From a bacterium UBP4_UBA6127 (lineage in GTDB: Bacteria; UBP4; UBA4092), in NCBI GenBank assembly GCA_002428325.1, contig DIVR01000026.1, forward strand, positions 242 through 64,241: a DNA stretch of 64,000 nucleotides. The letters run 5' to 3'. Position numbers and translations under genes: made by a program. Shown in pieces: positions 9,257 through 18,123 of this stretch. Each line of letters opens with the position of its first letter. The first letter of the stretch is position 1. The notes under the pieces are model-generated. The model was not told the origin of the DNA. It searched no databases and was given only the letters and a program-made list of their open reading frames with translations.

Positions 9257-9796
9257 ATGGAAAGAACTAAAGGCTTTACCCTGATTGAGTTATTGATTGT
9301 CGTGGCGATTATTGCTATCTTAGCCGCCATTGCTATTCCCAACTTCCTGGCGGCCCAGACCCGTTCCAAGGTCTCCCGTGTCACCAGTGAAATGAGGACT
9401 TTTGCGACTGGTATGGAAAGTTATTATGTTGATAATAATACCTACCTGCCCACCCGCAATGTAGTTGGAGTTTCCCGTCTTCAACGGTTTATTCCTTTGA
9501 CCACACCGGTTTCTTACTTGTCCTCGATTCCGAAAGATCTCTTTTCGAACGAAACAGGTGATCAGAAGTATTATCCTTACTGGGGCCAGGATATGTTTTC
9601 ACCGACCAATGCTGCTTATTTTGTGAATGTTCCTGCCCTGCAGTCCCGGGTAGCTGGAGGTGGAAACCTCTGGATGGTCTTCTCTTCTGGACCTGACCGG
9701 GATTATGAACCTGCGGTTGCACCCTATGGATTTGATATTTACGATCCTTCCAATGGAACGATTTCTAACGGAGATATTTTCCGCTGGGGACCATAG
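9257..9796 (+). CDS. Type IV pilin / pseudopilin, copy 2
   Basis: A 179-residue prepilin with the leader MERTKG, then FTLIELLIVVAIIAIL and the same helix ending (LAAQTRSKVSR). It is very close to copy 3 across the first hundred residues (shared stretches include SYLSSIPKDLF versus SYLSSIPKDIF). The two differ mainly in a short central segment, here around QDMFSPTNAAYFVN. The C-terminus again has GPDRDYEPAV and ends in NGDIFRWGP. The GGGAGGTGA site fits the ATG at 9257. It is followed by its own terminator. The pattern of conserved ends and a variable middle fits duplication followed by divergence of a surface-exposed part; that interpretation is inference. Confidence 0.92.
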   Translation: MERTKGFTLIELLIVVAIIAILAAIAIPNFLAAQTRSKVSRVTSEMRTFATGMESYYVDNNTYLPTRNVVGVSRLQRFIPLTTPVSYLSSIPKDLFSNETGDQKYYPYWGQDMFSPTNAAYFVNVPALQSRVAGGGNLWMVFSSGPDRDYEPAVAPYGFDIYDPSNGTISNGDIFRWGP

Positions 9797-9822
9797 TGTA
9801 TAGATTAAATTGACCTTTATAC

Positions 9823-9856
9823 AGGAACTCTTGTAACAAGGAGTTCCTTTTTTTTT
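9823..9856 (+). terminator. Intrinsic terminator after pilin 2
   Basis: Stem AGGAACTC / GAGTTCCT with a 10-nt loop, then a run of nine T, 26 bp after the stop. Confidence 0.9.
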
Positions 9857-10227
9857 GGGGCTTCTATATTTGACATCCGCTTATAAAAGAATCAATTCGG
9901 TTCTTCTTATTACTGATTGAATTATAAGAAATTAGACCCACTGACAAGCAGAAGAGATACTTCAATTAATCATTTTATGTTTACATTTGTTACCAATAAT
10001 TGTAAAATATACTAAATATAGTGTATTTGAAAAAGATTCGTTCAGTAAAAGGTGATATTAGGGTTTTTAGCTGGGATTAAAAAGATTACTCCCACCAAAA
10101 TTATTTCCATATTCATCTTTGCACATTATTAAAAGGGATAATATTGTGCGGTTTTTACGACAGTTAAATATTCTATAAATGAATTTGTCCTATACTTATT
10201 AATATTTGAGGGGAGGTGAACATTGAA
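9857..10227 (+). other. Geneless spacer between pilins 2 and 3
   Basis: About 370 bp, AT-rich, no gene. A possible promoter is TTGTTA at 9987-9992 with TATACT at 10008-10013 (15-bp spacer, shorter than ideal), which would give a leader of over 200 nt. It ends with the GGGAGGTGA ribosome site of pilin 3. Confidence 0.4.
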
Positions 10228-10782
10228 ATGACAAAAGCTAAAGGCTTTACCCTGATTGAGTTATTGATTGTTGTGGCGATTATTGCCATCCTGGCAGCCA
10301 TTGCCATTCCGAACTTCCTGGCAGCCCAGACTCGTTCAAAAGTCTCCCGTGTCAGCAGTGAAATGAGAACTTTTGCAACAGGCATGGAAAGTTATTTTGT
10401 TGATAACAATTCCTATCTGCCGACTCAGAATGTCGTTGGTGTTACCCGTTTACAACGGTTTATTCCTTTGACCACCCCGGTCTCTTACTTGTCCTCGATT
10501 CCAAAAGATATTTTTTCAAATGACACAGGTGATTATCAGTATTATCCTTATTGGGGACCAGATTACTTTGCTGCAGTTCGTGCAGGTAATTCTGAAAGTC
10601 GATTCCTGACTGTTCCAGCTCTCTATTCTCGCGTTTTAGGTGACGGAAACCTCTGGTTAGTATTCTCCTCCGGCCCTGACCGTGATTATGAACCGGCTGT
10701 TGCCCCTTGGACTGGATTTGAAATCTATGATCCGTCTAATGGCACCGTTTCCAACGGTGACATTTTCCGCTGGGGACCATAG
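10228..10782 (+). CDS. Type IV pilin / pseudopilin, copy 3
   Basis: A 184-residue prepilin with leader MTKAKG then FTLIELLIVVAIIAIL. An in-frame GTG lies four codons upstream at 10216, but it overlaps the GGGAGGTGA ribosome site itself, so the ATG at 10228 is the real start. The protein closely matches copy 2 except for a central segment around DYFAAVRAGNSESRF, and it has the same GPDRDYEPAV motif and NGDIFRWGP end. At DNA level the first 150 bp of copies 2 and 3 differ mostly at third codon positions. Each copy has its own terminator, so the three can be expressed at different levels. It is most likely a fibre subunit or minor pilin. Confidence 0.92.
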   Translation: MTKAKGFTLIELLIVVAIIAILAAIAIPNFLAAQTRSKVSRVSSEMRTFATGMESYFVDNNSYLPTQNVVGVTRLQRFIPLTTPVSYLSSIPKDIFSNDTGDYQYYPYWGPDYFAAVRAGNSESRFLTVPALYSRVLGDGNLWLVFSSGPDRDYEPAVAPWTGFEIYDPSNGTVSNGDIFRWGP

Positions 10783-10814
10783 TTTAGTTATTGCCTGATT
10801 TTACAGGTATTTTC

Positions 10815-10847
10815 AAGGGATACTTTCATTGAAAGTATCCCTTTTTT
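10815..10847 (+). terminator. Intrinsic terminator after pilin 3
   Basis: Perfect 13-bp stem AAGGGATACTTTC / GAAAGTATCCCTT with a 3-nt loop, then a T-run. It is the strongest of the three pilin terminators. Confidence 0.94.
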
Positions 10848-11027
10848 CATAGAAGTTTCCGGCTCAAATTCTATTGATAATTTCAGTATAGTCTGATATG
10901 CTTTGTAAAGAATAATTAGGTTTTTTTTAGTTGAAAATGGGGGATTCTCCATTTTCATTTTTTATGTCAGACATCATTATCGTTGGACATAAAGCATTCA
11001 TCTTACCTGAAAGAGGAATCTGCTATC

Positions 11028-11972
11028 ATGAAAAAAACTATCAAACTGCAAGGACTCAGAGCCTTATCCTTCCTTCTCTTATCCAGTCTCCTTCTACTGA
11101 GCGTATCAGCTTATGCATTGGATAGGCAATTCAGCTTTCCCCTAACCCAGGGGGTCTGGCATCAGAAATGGCAAACCGATTCAACAGGAGTCCTGCGAAA
11201 TATTAATATCCTGAAAATTGATTATACCCGGAACGATTTGGATTTAAAGGTAGCTGTTGCCTCCACTGCCAGCCATGAAAGAACCTCCTCCATAGCCTCC
11301 AGGAATCATGCCTTGGCTGCCATTAACGGCGGCTATTTCAATTTCACAGGGAGTCATGTGGGGGTGGTCATGCAGGATGGAAAACTGATTAATCCCAATG
11401 CAACGGATATTCCTCCCCGTGGTGCCATCGGATTTACTCCAGGGCATGGGGTGGTCATTGATCGGGTGGAAACAGCTAATAATAAAGTCAAAGGTATTAA
11501 TGGAACCGATTGGACAGGGGTTACTGAAGTACTGGGCGGGGGTCCGGTCCTGGTATTCAAAGGACAGCCGGTTAACTGGTGGAAAGAAGAATCCATGGGT
11601 GATTCCTTTAACAGTACCCGACATCCTCGGACCGCTATCGGTTTCACAAAGGACACTGTCATTTATATGGTAGTCATTGATGGAAGGCAACCGAACTTTG
11701 CTACCGGGATTTCACTGGATGATTTAGCCCGATTCTTTATTGACCAGTTAGGTTGTGAATATGCGTTAAACCTGGATGGCGGCGGTTCATCCACCATGGT
11801 CGTTACCAATATGGTCGTCAATTCTGTTTCTGACCGGATTAAAAAAGCAGATGTTAATAAAGCCCTGAAAACAGACCCGGATGACGACCCTAATAATATT
11901 GCCAGAGCAAATGGCCCTCAGGGGGTTGAACGCCCGGTCACTAATGCGATTATTTTGAAACACGAGGAATAA
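11028..11972 (+). CDS. Exported phosphodiester glycosidase (NAGPA) domain protein
   Basis: A 314-residue protein with an N-terminal signal peptide (1-30, hydrophobic LSFLLLSSLLLLSVSAYA) and one NAGPA/DUF2233 domain. Hallmarks are INGGYFN near 100, the HPRTAIGF segment, and the closing LNLDGGGSSTMVV near 255. This family includes the mammalian enzyme that uncovers mannose-6-phosphate; bacterial members act on sugar phosphodiesters such as wall polymers. The frame is open from an upstream TTG, but the ATG at 11028 has AGAGGA in place and directly precedes the signal peptide. It ends 4 bp before the HyuA-like gene, so both are probably in one operon. The actual substrate is unknown. Confidence 0.88.
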   Translation: MKKTIKLQGLRALSFLLLSSLLLLSVSAYALDRQFSFPLTQGVWHQKWQTDSTGVLRNINILKIDYTRNDLDLKVAVASTASHERTSSIASRNHALAAINGGYFNFTGSHVGVVMQDGKLINPNATDIPPRGAIGFTPGHGVVIDRVETANNKVKGINGTDWTGVTEVLGGGPVLVFKGQPVNWWKEESMGDSFNSTRHPRTAIGFTKDTVIYMVVIDGRQPNFATGISLDDLARFFIDQLGCEYALNLDGGGSSTMVVTNMVVNSVSDRIKKADVNKALKTDPDDDPNNIARANGPQGVERPVTNAIILKHEE

Positions 11973-11976
11973 AAAA

Positions 11977-14130
11977 GTGAGTCAGCGTAAAGTACGAATT
12001 GGAATTGATGTCGGCGGTACTTTTACCCATGCAGTAGCCATTGATTCTCTCTCCATGGAATTGATTGGGGAAGTTAAAGTCCCTACTACCCATACTGCTC
12101 AGGAAGGGGTTGCTAAAGGGATTATTGATTCCCTGAACATCCTTCTGGAACAGTCCAATATATCCCCGGATGAAGTGGCATTCATTGCCCATTCCACGAC
12201 CCAGGCCACTAATGCCCTGTTGGAAGGGGATGTGGCTGAAGTCGGAATTATCGGGATGGCTAAGGGAATGGAAAAAATCAGAGCTAAATCTGAAACGAAT
12301 ATCCCTGATATCGAATTGGCTCCCGGCCGATTCCTAAAGACCCATCACCGGTTTATCGAAAGCACCGATGGATTTACCAGTGAGCTTATTACTAAAACCA
12401 TTGAGGAACTCCAATCCGAAGGGGCTAAAGTCATTGTAGCGGCAGAATCTTTCAGTGTGGATGACCCTGCTAATGAATTACTGGTTCTGGATATTTGCGC
12501 ACAGAAGGGAATCCCCGCAACCGCTACCCATGAAATTTCCCAGTTATATGGATTAAAAATAAGAACCAGGACAGCCGTTATAAATGCCAGTATGCTGGTT
12601 AAGATGATGGAAACGGCCAATATGACCGAAATCTCGGTTAAGAAGGCTGGCATCAAGGCCCCCCTGATGATTATGCGTTCTGATGGGGGAGTCATGGATA
12701 TCAGCCAGATGCGGAAACGGCCTATTCTAACCATGCTTTCAGGTCCGGCAGCAGGTGTGGCAGCTGCTTTGATGTATGCCCATATATCAGATGGCATTTT
12801 CCTGGAAGTAGGCGGTACCAGTACGGATATTTCTGCCATTCAAAATGGCAAAGCCTTAATTAAAACCGCAGAAGTCGGCGGACACCGGGTTTATCTTCGA
12901 ACTCTGGATGTGAGAACCATCGGGATTGCCGGAGGTTCCATGGTCCGGGTAAAGAATGGAAAAGTGGAAGATGTCGGTCCCCGGAGCGCCCATATTGCCG
13001 GCTTGGGTTATACCTCCTTCTCTAAACCGGAGGATTTTACTGATTCCAGCCTGAAAACTATTCAACCCAAAAAGGGAGACCCTGACGATTATATTTATAT
13101 CGAAGGAAAAAATGACGCAAAAGCCGCTATCACTCCAACCTGTGCTTCCAACCTCCTGGGGATGGTTCCCCCGGATAATTGTGCATTGGGCAATCTGGAA
13201 ACAATCACTCTGGGCTTTGCCCCTCTGGCAAAAGCTTTAAAAGCAGATGCCAAAAAAGCAGCGGAGATGATTATGGATAAGGCCGCTCCCAAAGCGGTCA
13301 AGGTAGTTGAACAGCTGCTGAAAGAATATAAACTGGATACCAGTATCATCGCTCTTATCGGGGGCGGCGGCGGTGCAGCAGCCATTGTCCCCTACACGGC
13401 CCATCTCATGAAGATGAAACATACCATTGCCCAGAATGCGGCCGTCATCTCAGCCATCGGGGTAGCCTTAGCAATGGTCCGGGATACTATTGAGAAAAGT
13501 GTTATAAACCCCTCTAGTGAAGATATCTTGAAAATTCGAAAAGAAGCCGAAGAAGCCGTCCATAAAATGGGAGCAGCGCCAGATACCATTGAAGTCTTTA
13601 TTGAAATTGATCCCCAGAAAAACATCCTCAGAGCCACGGCCACCGGTTCCACTGAATTAAGAGCCAGAAATCTGAAAGACCGGGAAATGAGCCTCGAAAA
13701 AAGGATTGAGCAGGCGGCCATCTCCTTAAGGGTCCCTGAAGCCAGGGTCCAATCCCTCGGGCAGACAGAATACCTGGAAGCCTTTGGCGCTGAAGTCATC
13801 GAAAATAAGCTTTGGGGAATATATAAAAAGAAAAACAATTCAATCCGTGTGATTGACAGAGAAGGTATCATCCGTCTGCAAATGACCAATTCCAGAGTCC
13901 TCCAGACCACTAAAGACAGTCTGGATACAGCCTTGAGAAAATTGATCGATGAACATACTGGATATGGCGATGCCGGCCGGGAATTACCCAATATTTTTCT
14001 GGTCAGCGGAGCTAAAATCATTGATCTTTCAGGTTTGTTGGAATTGGAAAAAATCCTTTCATTTGCCCATGCGGAATTAGCCAGGGCCCTTCCGGAATCT
14101 CCGGTGGTTTGCCTGGTCAATATTCGATAA
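11977..14130 (+). CDS. Hydantoinase/oxoprolinase family protein (HyuA-like)
   Basis: A 717-residue protein of the HyuA/oxoprolinase subunit A family, which uses ATP to open cyclic amides such as hydantoins or 5-oxoproline. The N-terminal ATPase fold begins with IGIDVGGTFTHAVAID. HSTTQATNALLEG follows near 70, SGPAAGVAAALMY near 255, a GGTSTDIS motif near 280 and a GGGGGAAAIVPYTAHL motif near 468. The start is a GTG at 11977 with GAGGA upstream, 4 bp after the NAGPA gene. No HyuB subunit gene is nearby, so it is a stand-alone type; the reaction is therefore uncertain. The C-terminal 150 residues are less conserved. Family assignment is secure. Confidence 0.88.
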   Translation: MSQRKVRIGIDVGGTFTHAVAIDSLSMELIGEVKVPTTHTAQEGVAKGIIDSLNILLEQSNISPDEVAFIAHSTTQATNALLEGDVAEVGIIGMAKGMEKIRAKSETNIPDIELAPGRFLKTHHRFIESTDGFTSELITKTIEELQSEGAKVIVAAESFSVDDPANELLVLDICAQKGIPATATHEISQLYGLKIRTRTAVINASMLVKMMETANMTEISVKKAGIKAPLMIMRSDGGVMDISQMRKRPILTMLSGPAAGVAAALMYAHISDGIFLEVGGTSTDISAIQNGKALIKTAEVGGHRVYLRTLDVRTIGIAGGSMVRVKNGKVEDVGPRSAHIAGLGYTSFSKPEDFTDSSLKTIQPKKGDPDDYIYIEGKNDAKAAITPTCASNLLGMVPPDNCALGNLETITLGFAPLAKALKADAKKAAEMIMDKAAPKAVKVVEQLLKEYKLDTSIIALIGGGGGAAAIVPYTAHLMKMKHTIAQNAAVISAIGVALAMVRDTIEKSVINPSSEDILKIRKEAEEAVHKMGAAPDTIEVFIEIDPQKNILRATATGSTELRARNLKDREMSLEKRIEQAAISLRVPEARVQSLGQTEYLEAFGAEVIENKLWGIYKKKNNSIRVIDREGIIRLQMTNSRVLQTTKDSLDTALRKLIDEHTGYGDAGRELPNIFLVSGAKIIDLSGLLELEKILSFAHAELARALPESPVVCLVNIR

Positions 14131-14223
14131 GAGTACAGTCCAATGAACATATAGAGTTTCCACCCTTCCCTTCTTGGAGAAGCTACTCTTCTTTGTAAAT
14201 CGCGTCTCACTTTGAGCCGCCGA

Positions 14224-14302
14224 GGGAAGAATGAAAAGACAGGGAAGACCTATATCTTCCCCTCCTTTCGAAGGAGGGGATAAGAGGGGTGGTAGTAGTA
14301 AA
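14224..14302 (+). repeat. 79-bp repeat, copy A (left of DUF559 relic)
   Basis: Matches 14748-14826 at 76 of 79 positions in direct orientation. Inside lies the near-perfect hairpin CCCCTCCTT / AAGGAGGGG with a TCG loop. It starts about 40 bp before the DUF559 pseudogene. Confidence 0.85.
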
Positions 14303-14342
14303 ACTTTTTACAATCAGTCTGTTTTGATGTGGAGAAACCATT

Positions 14343-14705
14343 GTGACAGAACTGTTTAATCAAAAGAAATTGACTGGACTGAGAAAAACATTAAGAAATC
14401 AATCAACACAAGCTGAATTATTATTATGGAAAAAAATTAATAACAGACAGTTGAATGGATGGAAATTTTGAAGACAATTTAGCATTGGTAATTATATTCT
14501 AGATTTTTATTGTCCTAGGAAGAGGTTAGCCATCGAAATAGATGATATTCATCATTTCGATCCTGAGTCGGTTGTGTATGATAAAGATAGAACTGTTTAT
14601 CTTAACAATTTAGGAATTATGGTTATTCGATATACAAATACTGAGGTAATCAAACAGATTGATAAGATAGTTGAAGATATTTTACGAAAGATGGAAAAGA
14701 TTTAA
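14343..14705 (+). pseudogene. DUF559 (Vsr-like endonuclease domain) gene with an in-frame stop
   Basis: Reading from the GTG at 14343, the frame encodes a DUF559 protein of about 120 residues, related to very-short-patch-repair nucleases. It carries AELLLWKKINNRQLNGWKF, then after the stop RQFSIGNYILDFYCP, LAIEIDDIHHFD, YDKDRTVYLNNLG and the closing VIRYTNTEV. A TGA at 14469-14471 (codon 43) sits where the family usually has Arg in KFRRQ, so a single CGA-to-TGA change explains it. The rest of the frame is intact to TAA at 14703. TGA is an ordinary stop elsewhere in this window (for example at 46898), so recoding is unlikely. The gene is AT-richer than its neighbours and flanked by repeats, which suggests it moved with them. 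Confidence 0.85.
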
Positions 14706-14708
14706 TTT

Positions 14709-14888
14709 TAAAAGCAACCTCCCCCAACCCCCTCCTTCGTAAGGAGGGGGAAGAATGAAACGACAGGGAAGACCTATATCTTCCCCTCCTTTCGAAGGAA
14801 GGGATAAGAGGGGTGATAGTAGTAAATCAAAAGCTTTAAAAGCAACTCCCCCCTACCCTCTCCTTCGCAAGGAGAGGGAAGAATGAAA
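14709..14888 (+). repeat. Repeat cluster right of DUF559: tandem 52-bp units and repeat copy A'
   Basis: Two 52-bp units at 14709-14760 and 14837-14888 share the layout TAAAAGCAAC, a C-rich run, then a CTCCTTCG / AAGGAG hairpin and GAAGAATGAAA; the period is 128 bp. Between them and overlapping the first lies 14748-14826, the second copy of the 79-bp repeat seen at 14224. The stretch has no gene and starts 3 bp after the DUF559 stop. Confidence 0.82.
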
Positions 14889-14976
14889 TACAGTGTTGTA
14901 TTTATAAAATAAATATAAAAGCCATCACAGCTGTATAGGTAAGAATAAGTTAATAGGATAGAAGGAAGGTACTCAT

Positions 14977-16650
14977 ATGCGCTGGAACAGTCTTATCAGT
15001 ATTCTGACCATCCTGATAGCGGGTTTTTGTTCTCCAAAAGCAATGGCTCTGGCTAAATATGAACCAACTCAGGGATGTTACCTGGGGGTTTATATCCAAC
15101 AGGACCCCATAGCTCCCGGTAATATTTATGCTTTTGAGACGACAGTGGGTAAAAAACATGCCTGTTATTTAACTTATTGCGGTTGGAGTGGTCCTTTCCC
15201 CTCCCAATGGGCTGAATATGTTAAAGCTCAGGGAGCTTCAGCCATTCAAATCGGTTTTGAACCCTCCTATGGTTTAGATACTGTTACTGACAGCGCTTAT
15301 ATTCGAAAATGGGCCCAAGATGCTCATGCCTCCCGAATGCCGGTCTTTATCCGGTGGGCTTCAGAAATGAATCTCAGTGAATTTATCTGGTCCGGCGATA
15401 CGGCTAAATATGTTGAAAAATGGAGATTGCTTTATAACATCTTCAAAGAAGAAGCTCCCAATGTCGTCATGGTCTGGGCTCCTAACTGGTCTCCCACGGC
15501 CTCGATTCATTCTTATTATCCGGGGGATGAATATGTTGATTGGGTGGGAGTAGATATGTATATGGGTTTAGGCACAGGTACCACCGATACAAGAGATCCC
15601 CGGGATAAAATAAAGTTTGTTTATGATAACTACTCGGCAGCCCCCCACAATAAACCCATCATGTTCCCGGAATGGGCTGCCACTCATGCTTATCTAAACG
15701 GGACCACTGCTTATAATTGTGTCGATTACGGTATTGCCAATACCAACCTGATTTATGACCAGCTATCCACGGAATTCCCTAAAATCAAACTAATTACCTG
15801 GTTTGATTATGACAGCCGCTCAATCAATCATGCTGATTTTTCAATAACCGACAATTACAGCATCATTACCAACTACCACAGAGCCATTTCTGACAGCTAT
15901 TATCTATCTTCTATTCCCCAGGATACCAGCCTGTTGAATGTTTGTTTCAGCAATCCCACTGCTGAACAGATTATCACAAGCAATCAATACCTTAGTATTA
16001 CAACCTATCCAGCTTATGCCCTGAATTCTGTGGTATATACCATCAACGGAGAATTCTTTTCCCGGCAAACCAGCCAATATGACCAACCCTACTGGGATAT
16101 AGCTGCTTATGATGACGGATATTATGAAATTAAGGTCCAGGGTTACACTCCTGATGGTATCTTTGACTACGATATTATTGATACAATTATTGATAAGAAT
16201 AATGATTATCTCAGTATCATCATTGATAATGACCAATCCGGTTTTTCCACCAGCGGCGGGGGATGGTACCTATCTACGTCCCAGTCTGACCGATATGGTG
16301 ACAATTATTGGTATCACATGGCTGGGAGTAACGCCACAGCCAGTTGGAGACCCGTATTACCAAATGCCGGAGAATATGAAGTGTTTGCCTGGTGGAGTGT
16401 CCATATTAATCGGGCTACCGATGCTCCTTATTTGATTTCATCAGCTTCAGGTTCTACCACTATCAGGGTAAACCAGGAAGCTAATGGGGGCCGGTGGAAT
16501 TCCCTGGGAACTTATTATTTTAACCAGGGAAACAGCGGGTATGTCGCCCTTAGTAATGATGCCGATGATATTGTAATAGCCGATGCGGTTCGATTTGTCA
16601 GAAATACGAAATGGGTTGAACTCCAAGACTGGGCTTTGTATAATCCTTAA
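14977..16650 (+). CDS. Secreted GH26-like glycoside hydrolase with golvesin-type C-terminal domain
   Basis: A 557-residue secreted enzyme. The signal peptide is residues 1-25 (ISILTILIAGFCSPKAMA). Residues 35-300 form a GH26-like barrel: the proposed acid/base Glu is E130 in RWASEMN and the proposed nucleophile is E232 in PEWAATH. WAPNWSP and the YVDWVGVDMY motif lie between them. GH26 enzymes are mostly beta-mannanases, but beta-1,3-xylanases and mixed-linkage glucanases also occur. After an Ig-like segment (310-400) comes a golvesin/Xly C-terminal-like domain (415-550; GEYEVFAWWSVHINRATDAP, VIADAVRFV), a beta-sandwich thought to bind surfaces or sugars. AAGGAAGGT precedes the ATG. It heads an operon with a phosphohexomutase and a GH94 phosphorylase, so it probably supplies their oligosaccharides. 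Confidence 0.83.
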   Translation: MRWNSLISILTILIAGFCSPKAMALAKYEPTQGCYLGVYIQQDPIAPGNIYAFETTVGKKHACYLTYCGWSGPFPSQWAEYVKAQGASAIQIGFEPSYGLDTVTDSAYIRKWAQDAHASRMPVFIRWASEMNLSEFIWSGDTAKYVEKWRLLYNIFKEEAPNVVMVWAPNWSPTASIHSYYPGDEYVDWVGVDMYMGLGTGTTDTRDPRDKIKFVYDNYSAAPHNKPIMFPEWAATHAYLNGTTAYNCVDYGIANTNLIYDQLSTEFPKIKLITWFDYDSRSINHADFSITDNYSIITNYHRAISDSYYLSSIPQDTSLLNVCFSNPTAEQIITSNQYLSITTYPAYALNSVVYTINGEFFSRQTSQYDQPYWDIAAYDDGYYEIKVQGYTPDGIFDYDIIDTIIDKNNDYLSIIIDNDQSGFSTSGGGWYLSTSQSDRYGDNYWYHMAGSNATASWRPVLPNAGEYEVFAWWSVHINRATDAPYLISSASGSTTIRVNQEANGGRWNSLGTYYFNQGNSGYVALSNDADDIVIADAVRFVRNTKWVELQDWALYNP

Positions 16651-16681
16651 TTCAACATTTATAGAAAGGCTTTCATTAAAA

Positions 16682-18094
16682 ATGCAGAAAATTCGTTTTG
16701 GAACTGATGGATGGCGGGGGATTATTGCGGATAATTATACCTTTGAGAATGTCCGTATAATCGCTCAAGCCACCGCTGAATATGTCAAGGAAAAAGGGAC
16801 ATCGGCACGGGGAATTGCTGTCGGCTATGATTATCGGTTTATGTCTGAAACCTATGCCATGCTGGTAGCTGAAATCCTGGCTGCCAATGGAGTCCAAGTT
16901 TTATTGGGACAGGAAGCAGTCCCCACCCCTGCCCTGTCTTATATTGTCAAGAAAAACAATTGCGCCGGTGGAGTGATGATTACCGCCTCCCATAACCCTC
17001 CCCATTGGAACGGGGTCAAGTTTAAAGGAGAATATGGCGGTTCAGCTATTCCGGCCATTACTAAAGATATTGAAAAACACCTCTATAAGACTGACCCTAA
17101 AAAAGTCGATGAAGTAACCCGAAAAAATATTGTTATGACGGATCTGGTGACTCCTTACCTGGAACAACTGAAATCCCTGGTGGACCTGAAAAAGATTTCC
17201 GATTCTAAATTAACGGTCGTTCATGACGGGATGCACGGGTCCGGCAAAAACTACCTGGAAAAACTCCTGGAAGGAACTGACTGTAAGGTTATTTCGATTC
17301 GTTCTAACCGAGATTGCCTCTTTGGGGGAGTCCTGCCTGAACCGATTCCTAAAAATACCCAGATATTGATTGATACCATCAAAAAAGAAAAAGCCGATTT
17401 AGGTGTAGCAACAGATGGGGATGCAGACCGGTTGGGAATCACAGATTCCAATGGAGTCTTTGTCTGGCCTCATTACTCATTCCCTCTCCTCTATGAACAC
17501 TTGACCCAGAACCGAGGCTGGACTGGAGAAGTGGTTCATACAGTCTCCCTGGCCCCGATCATTGATAAGCTGATAGAACAAAATGGCGGGGGAAAAGTCA
17601 CCGAAGTCCCAGTAGGCTTTAAAAATGTCTGTGAAATCATGTTGGAAAGAGATGTCTTGATTGGAGGAGAAGAATCCGGCGGTATCGGATTCAAAAACCA
17701 TATCCCGGAACGGGATGGCCTCTTAATCGCTTTATTGACTCTGGAAATGCTGGCAACCACAGGGAAATCCTTATCGGAGCTGGTTAAAGATTTGGAAAAC
17801 CGGTTTGGAGCCTTCTGTTATGACCGGATCGATGCCCACCTGGAAGACAGTAAACGGCTGGGACTCATTCAACGGCTTCGGGATAATCCACCTGCAGAAT
17901 TTGCCGGAATCCCGGTGGAAAAAGTCTGTCTGCTGGATGGAATCAAATTCTCCTTCCATGGCAATGGCTGGCTTTTGATTCGGGCATCCGATACCGAACC
18001 GGTGGTTCGCTTGTATGCAGGGTCGGAAACCATGGATAATACATGGAAGATTCTTAATGCGGGAAAAGCCCTCTGCGGCATAACTGATATTTAA
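16682..18094 (+). CDS. Phosphoglucomutase/phosphomannomutase family
   Basis: A 470-residue cytoplasmic phosphohexomutase that interconverts hexose 1- and 6-phosphates. All four active-site loops are present: TASHNPP with phosphoserine S103, the metal loop DGDADR at 245-250, the sugar-specificity loop GEESGG at 329-334, and the phosphate-binding RASDTEPVVRL near 441. The frame runs 33 codons further upstream into the GH26 gene, but the ATG at 16682 gives MQKIRFGTDGWRG, the normal family start. It lies 31 bp after the GH26 gene and 29 bp before GH94. In that context its likely job is converting the hexose 1-phosphate released by the phosphorylase to the 6-phosphate. Glucose versus mannose specificity cannot be decided. 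Confidence 0.93.
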   Translation: MQKIRFGTDGWRGIIADNYTFENVRIIAQATAEYVKEKGTSARGIAVGYDYRFMSETYAMLVAEILAANGVQVLLGQEAVPTPALSYIVKKNNCAGGVMITASHNPPHWNGVKFKGEYGGSAIPAITKDIEKHLYKTDPKKVDEVTRKNIVMTDLVTPYLEQLKSLVDLKKISDSKLTVVHDGMHGSGKNYLEKLLEGTDCKVISIRSNRDCLFGGVLPEPIPKNTQILIDTIKKEKADLGVATDGDADRLGITDSNGVFVWPHYSFPLLYEHLTQNRGWTGEVVHTVSLAPIIDKLIEQNGGGKVTEVPVGFKNVCEIMLERDVLIGGEESGGIGFKNHIPERDGLLIALLTLEMLATTGKSLSELVKDLENRFGAFCYDRIDAHLEDSKRLGLIQRLRDNPPAEFAGIPVEKVCLLDGIKFSFHGNGWLLIRASDTEPVVRLYAGSETMDNTWKILNAGKALCGITDI

Positions 18095-18123
18095 TTTATT
18101 TAATAACTGAAAGGTATCTACTG

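Noticed and set aside
10216..10227. GTG at 10216 as start of pilin 3
   Set aside because: It overlaps the ribosome-binding site and would add four residues before a normal leader.
13392..14210. Long minus-strand open frame (about 270 codons) opposite the hyuA-like gene
   Set aside because: It lies fully antisense to a gene with clear family motifs and has no motifs or ribosome site of its own.
14469..14471. TGA in DUF559 read as selenocysteine or a recoded sense codon
   Set aside because: TGA is an ordinary stop elsewhere in the window, the family has Arg there, and no selenocysteine insertion structure is evident; a nonsense mutation is simpler.
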